NCBI GenBank assembly: GCA_019417795.1
Contig: DXUR01000157.1
Location: 1 to 6,361 of the forward strand
Direction: 5' to 3'
Length of the DNA stretch: 6,361 nucleotides
Source of the DNA: Clostridiales bacterium
GTDB lineage: Bacteria > Bacillota_A > Clostridia > Oscillospirales > Oscillospiraceae
Part shown: in pieces, positions 4,361 through 6,361 of the stretch
How the letters are laid out: each line of letters begins with the position of its first letter
Position numbering within the stretch: position 1 is the first letter of the stretch
Notes under the pieces: generated by a model
Databases searched by the model: none
The model's input: the letters and a program-made list of their open reading frames with translations, nothing else
What the model was told of the DNA's origin: nothing
Position numbers and translations under genes: made by a program

Positions 4361-6004
4361 TTACTGTCCTTGGGGCCGGATCTCCACAGTCCTGCCGCCA
4401 AGACTCTCATAGATGCGGTGGGAAACGGAGAGGACGGTGCGCCCACGGGAGGCCTGACGCAGGGCCTCCCGTACACGGGCCTCCGTCTCGGCATCCAGAT
4501 TGGCGGTGATCTCATCCAGCAGCAGCACAGCGGGGTCTGCCGCTGCGGCCCGTGCAATGGACAGCAGCTGCCACTCCCCCTGAGAGAATATCCCGCCCGT
4601 ACACACCGTGTCATACCCCTCCGGCAGCGCCTGGATGGCCTCGTCGATCTCCGCCAGCCGGGCGGCTTCCTTGGCCATCTCTCCGGTGATCTGCGGGTCG
4701 CACAGGGTGATCTGCTCCAGCACGGTCCCCGGTATGCGGGAAAAATGCTGCTCCACGCAGCCGATACAGATGCGCCGCTGTCGATCCGGGATGGCTGAGG
4801 CGTCCACTCCGCCGATGGTGACTGTCCCCGCCTCCGGTCGGTACAGCCCCAGCAGCAGCTTAAACACCGTGCTCTTTCCGACTCCCGTCCGGCCCACCAG
4901 CGTCACCTGCTCCCCCTGCTTCACCGTCATGGAGAAGTCGGTAAGCACGTGGCTTTCCCCATAGCCGAAGGTCACATGGGAGAACACCACATCGCCACGG
5001 GCCTCCTCCCGCTCCGGAGTAATGTCTCGCTCCGGCTGGGCCAGAAAGGCATCGATGCGGCGAACGCCCGCCATGGCCGACTGGATGGTCTGTATCTCCA
5101 TGCCAAGGCTCTCGATGGGGGCGAAAATGCGGGAAATATAGCTGATGACCGCCACCGACGTACCCACGGGCATTCCAAACAGGGTCAGCAGCTCTGCGTT
5201 GCTGGAGGCGGAGAGCAGCATGACTGCCCCCACCACCACGGCGTCCAGCAGCAGCACCACCGGCGAATAGACGGCGTCATAGAAGTTGGTGCGTTCCATG
5301 GCGGCATAGCTGTCACCGATGCGCCGGTCATAGCGGCGCTCCATGTAGTCCTCCAGTCCCAGCGCACGGATGGTGCGGATATTGTGCAGTGTCTCCGGCA
5401 CCTGCCCGGACACGGCAGCCACGGCGTGGCGGTGATCCAGCTGCGCCGCCAGCATCCGTTTCTGCACGTGGCGGGTGAACACGGCCAGCAGCGGCAGCAC
5501 CAGCAACAAAACCAACGCCAGACCAGTGTTCTTCACGGCAATGACTCCCAGAATGGAGAGGATGCGGCAGGCGTCCGCCACCATACTGATGATGCCGGAG
5601 GTGAACAGCGCCTCCACGGTATCCACATCGCCGGAAAATCGGGCGGCCACCTCACCGGGGTTCTGGTCCACCAGTGTGGCCGCCGGCAGCTGCGTCAGCT
5701 TCCGGGACATCTCTCGGCGCAGGGCATGGGTCATTTTCTGCCCGAACAGCACCAGCAGGCTCTCCTGCGCCGAGGACAGGATACCCTCCAGCGCCAGACT
5801 GCCGAAGTAGAGCAGCACCGCCAGAAGGCTCAGGAAAAGTCCTCCTGTCAGCCGGTCGATGATGCGGGCCAGCACCAGCGGCGGCAAAAGCGACGCCGCC
5901 ACCGAGGCTGCCACACATAAAAGCGTCCCCACGGTCAGCAGCCGGTGCTCCCCCGCCGCCGCCCGGATGGCGGCAAACACGCCTTTTTTCTGTCTGTTTT
6001 TCAT
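4361..6004 (-). CDS. ABC exporter half-transporter (membrane domain fused to ATPase), catalytic-site subunit
   Basis: The 547-residue protein has an N-terminal exporter membrane domain of about six helices (first near 22-45, then about 60-85, 135-175, 245-265 and 275-295). Its ATPase domain follows from about residue 337. Visible motifs are Y348 (A-loop), Walker A GRTGVGKST (371-379), Q419 (Q-loop), Walker B VLLLDE with catalytic E498, D-loop ANLD (501-504) and switch H529. The signature is non-standard, FSQGE (473-477) instead of LSGGQ. The start ATG overlaps the stop of the upstream partner by four bases (ATGA), implying translational coupling and one operon. With that partner it should form an asymmetric heterodimeric exporter of the TM287/288 type in the cell membrane. 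The substrate is unknown; drugs, lipids or peptides are all possible for the family. Confidence 0.93.
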   Translation of the reverse strand: MKNRQKKGVFAAIRAAAGEHRLLTVGTLLCVAASVAASLLPPLVLARIIDRLTGGLFLSLLAVLLYFGSLALEGILSSAQESLLVLFGQKMTHALRREMSRKLTQLPAATLVDQNPGEVAARFSGDVDTVEALFTSGIISMVADACRILSILGVIAVKNTGLALVLLLVLPLLAVFTRHVQKRMLAAQLDHRHAVAAVSGQVPETLHNIRTIRALGLEDYMERRYDRRIGDSYAAMERTNFYDAVYSPVVLLLDAVVVGAVMLLSASSNAELLTLFGMPVGTSVAVISYISRIFAPIESLGMEIQTIQSAMAGVRRIDAFLAQPERDITPEREEARGDVVFSHVTFGYGESHVLTDFSMTVKQGEQVTLVGRTGVGKSTVFKLLLGLYRPEAGTVTIGGVDASAIPDRQRRICIGCVEQHFSRIPGTVLEQITLCDPQITGEMAKEAARLAEIDEAIQALPEGYDTVCTGGIFSQGEWQLLSIARAAAADPAVLLLDEITANLDAETEARVREALRQASRGRTVLSVSHRIYESLGGRTVEIRPQGQ

Positions 6005-6361
6005 GACTGCTTCCCTCCCGTCTGGCTCTCATACAGCTGGCGATACACCGGAGCGGATGCCATCAGCTCCTCATGGGTCCCCACGGTGACTTTGCCGTCC
6101 TCCATGAAGATCACCTGCCGCAGCTGTGGGAAGTGATACAGCCGGTGGGAGATCAGGAACACCACCTTGTCCTTGGCATAGTCCTGCAAATGAGCGAACA
6201 CCACGTCCTCGGTGCTGCGGTCCAGCGCAGAGAAGGGGTCGTCAAGCACCAGCACCGGCCGGGGATGGGCAAGGGTGCGGGCCAGCCCCAGCCGCTGGGC
6301 CTGCCCGCCGGACAGGCGGGCGCCGCCGCCGCCCATGACGGGATCGGGGCCGTTTTCCATC
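6001..6361 (-). CDS. ABC exporter half-transporter, degenerate-site partner (5' part beyond window)
   Basis: Only the last 120 or so residues are present, and the frame continues past the right edge. The methionine at 6360-6358 is internal, since Walker A and the membrane domain must lie upstream. The visible part has a canonical signature RLSGGQAQR, Walker B VLVLDD in which aspartate replaces the catalytic glutamate, D-loop SALD, switch histidine in ISHRLYH, and a C-terminal tail typical of exporter ATPase domains. The D-for-E change marks the degenerate-site subunit of heterodimeric exporters. Its intact LSGGQ complements the catalytic glutamate of the downstream gene, with which it overlaps by four bases. 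Confidence 0.92.
   Translation of the reverse strand, partial: MENGPDPVMGGGGARLSGGQAQRLGLARTLAHPRPVLVLDDPFSALDRSTEDVVFAHLQDYAKDKVVFLISHRLYHFPQLRQVIFMEDGKVTVGTHEELMASAPVYRQLYESQTGGKQS

Noticed and set aside
4949..5920. Long plus-strand frame (323 codons) opposite the ABC exporter
   Set aside because: It is His/Gln/Gly-rich and lies wholly antisense to a protein with every ABC motif; GC-rich coding DNA often leaves such frames open.

Overview
The window looks like chromosomal DNA from a gut Clostridium-class Firmicute, probably of the Oscillospirales/Ruminococcaceae type. The grounds are a GC-rich coding style, AGGAGG-type ribosome sites, perfect sigma-A promoters, a cobalamin riboswitch with a Gram-positive transcription terminator, and protein types typical of that group. 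The assignment is by general resemblance; nothing here fixes a species.

Layout. (1) Positions 1-929, minus strand: a lipoprotein carrying the start of a CbiK-type chelatase domain, cut by the window edge, with a complete control region of sigma-A promoter, cobalamin riboswitch and intrinsic terminator. (2) Positions 930-1740: a scarred, AT-richer accessory stretch. It holds a doubled 26-base repeat resembling an insertion-sequence end, an orphan terminator, a small 3' gene remnant, a TetR-family regulator fragment without its DNA-binding domain, a strong hairpin terminator, and the 3' 46 bases of a tRNA-Arg(CCG) gene. The tRNA piece is best read as the attachment-site scar of an integrated element. 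(3) Positions 1848-2543, plus strand: a LacA/Maa-type hexapeptide O-acetyltransferase. (4) Positions 2612-4293, minus strand: an MgtE magnesium channel with a perfect sigma-A promoter and a possible small Cys-rich peptide frame in its leader. It converges on the acetyltransferase across a shared terminator. (5) Positions 4361-6361, minus strand: two overlapping ABC exporter half-transporter genes, the upstream one partial. Their motifs are complementary, as in asymmetric heterodimeric exporters.

How the parts work together. The chelatase lipoprotein should be expressed when cobalamin is scarce. MgtE supplies magnesium, and the ABC pair should form one exporter. The strongest unusual items are the extracytoplasmic chelatase under B12 control, the tRNA-Arg fragment with its rearranged flank, and the possible cysteine-rich small protein ahead of mgtE. 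No complete novel defence or mobile system is visible.
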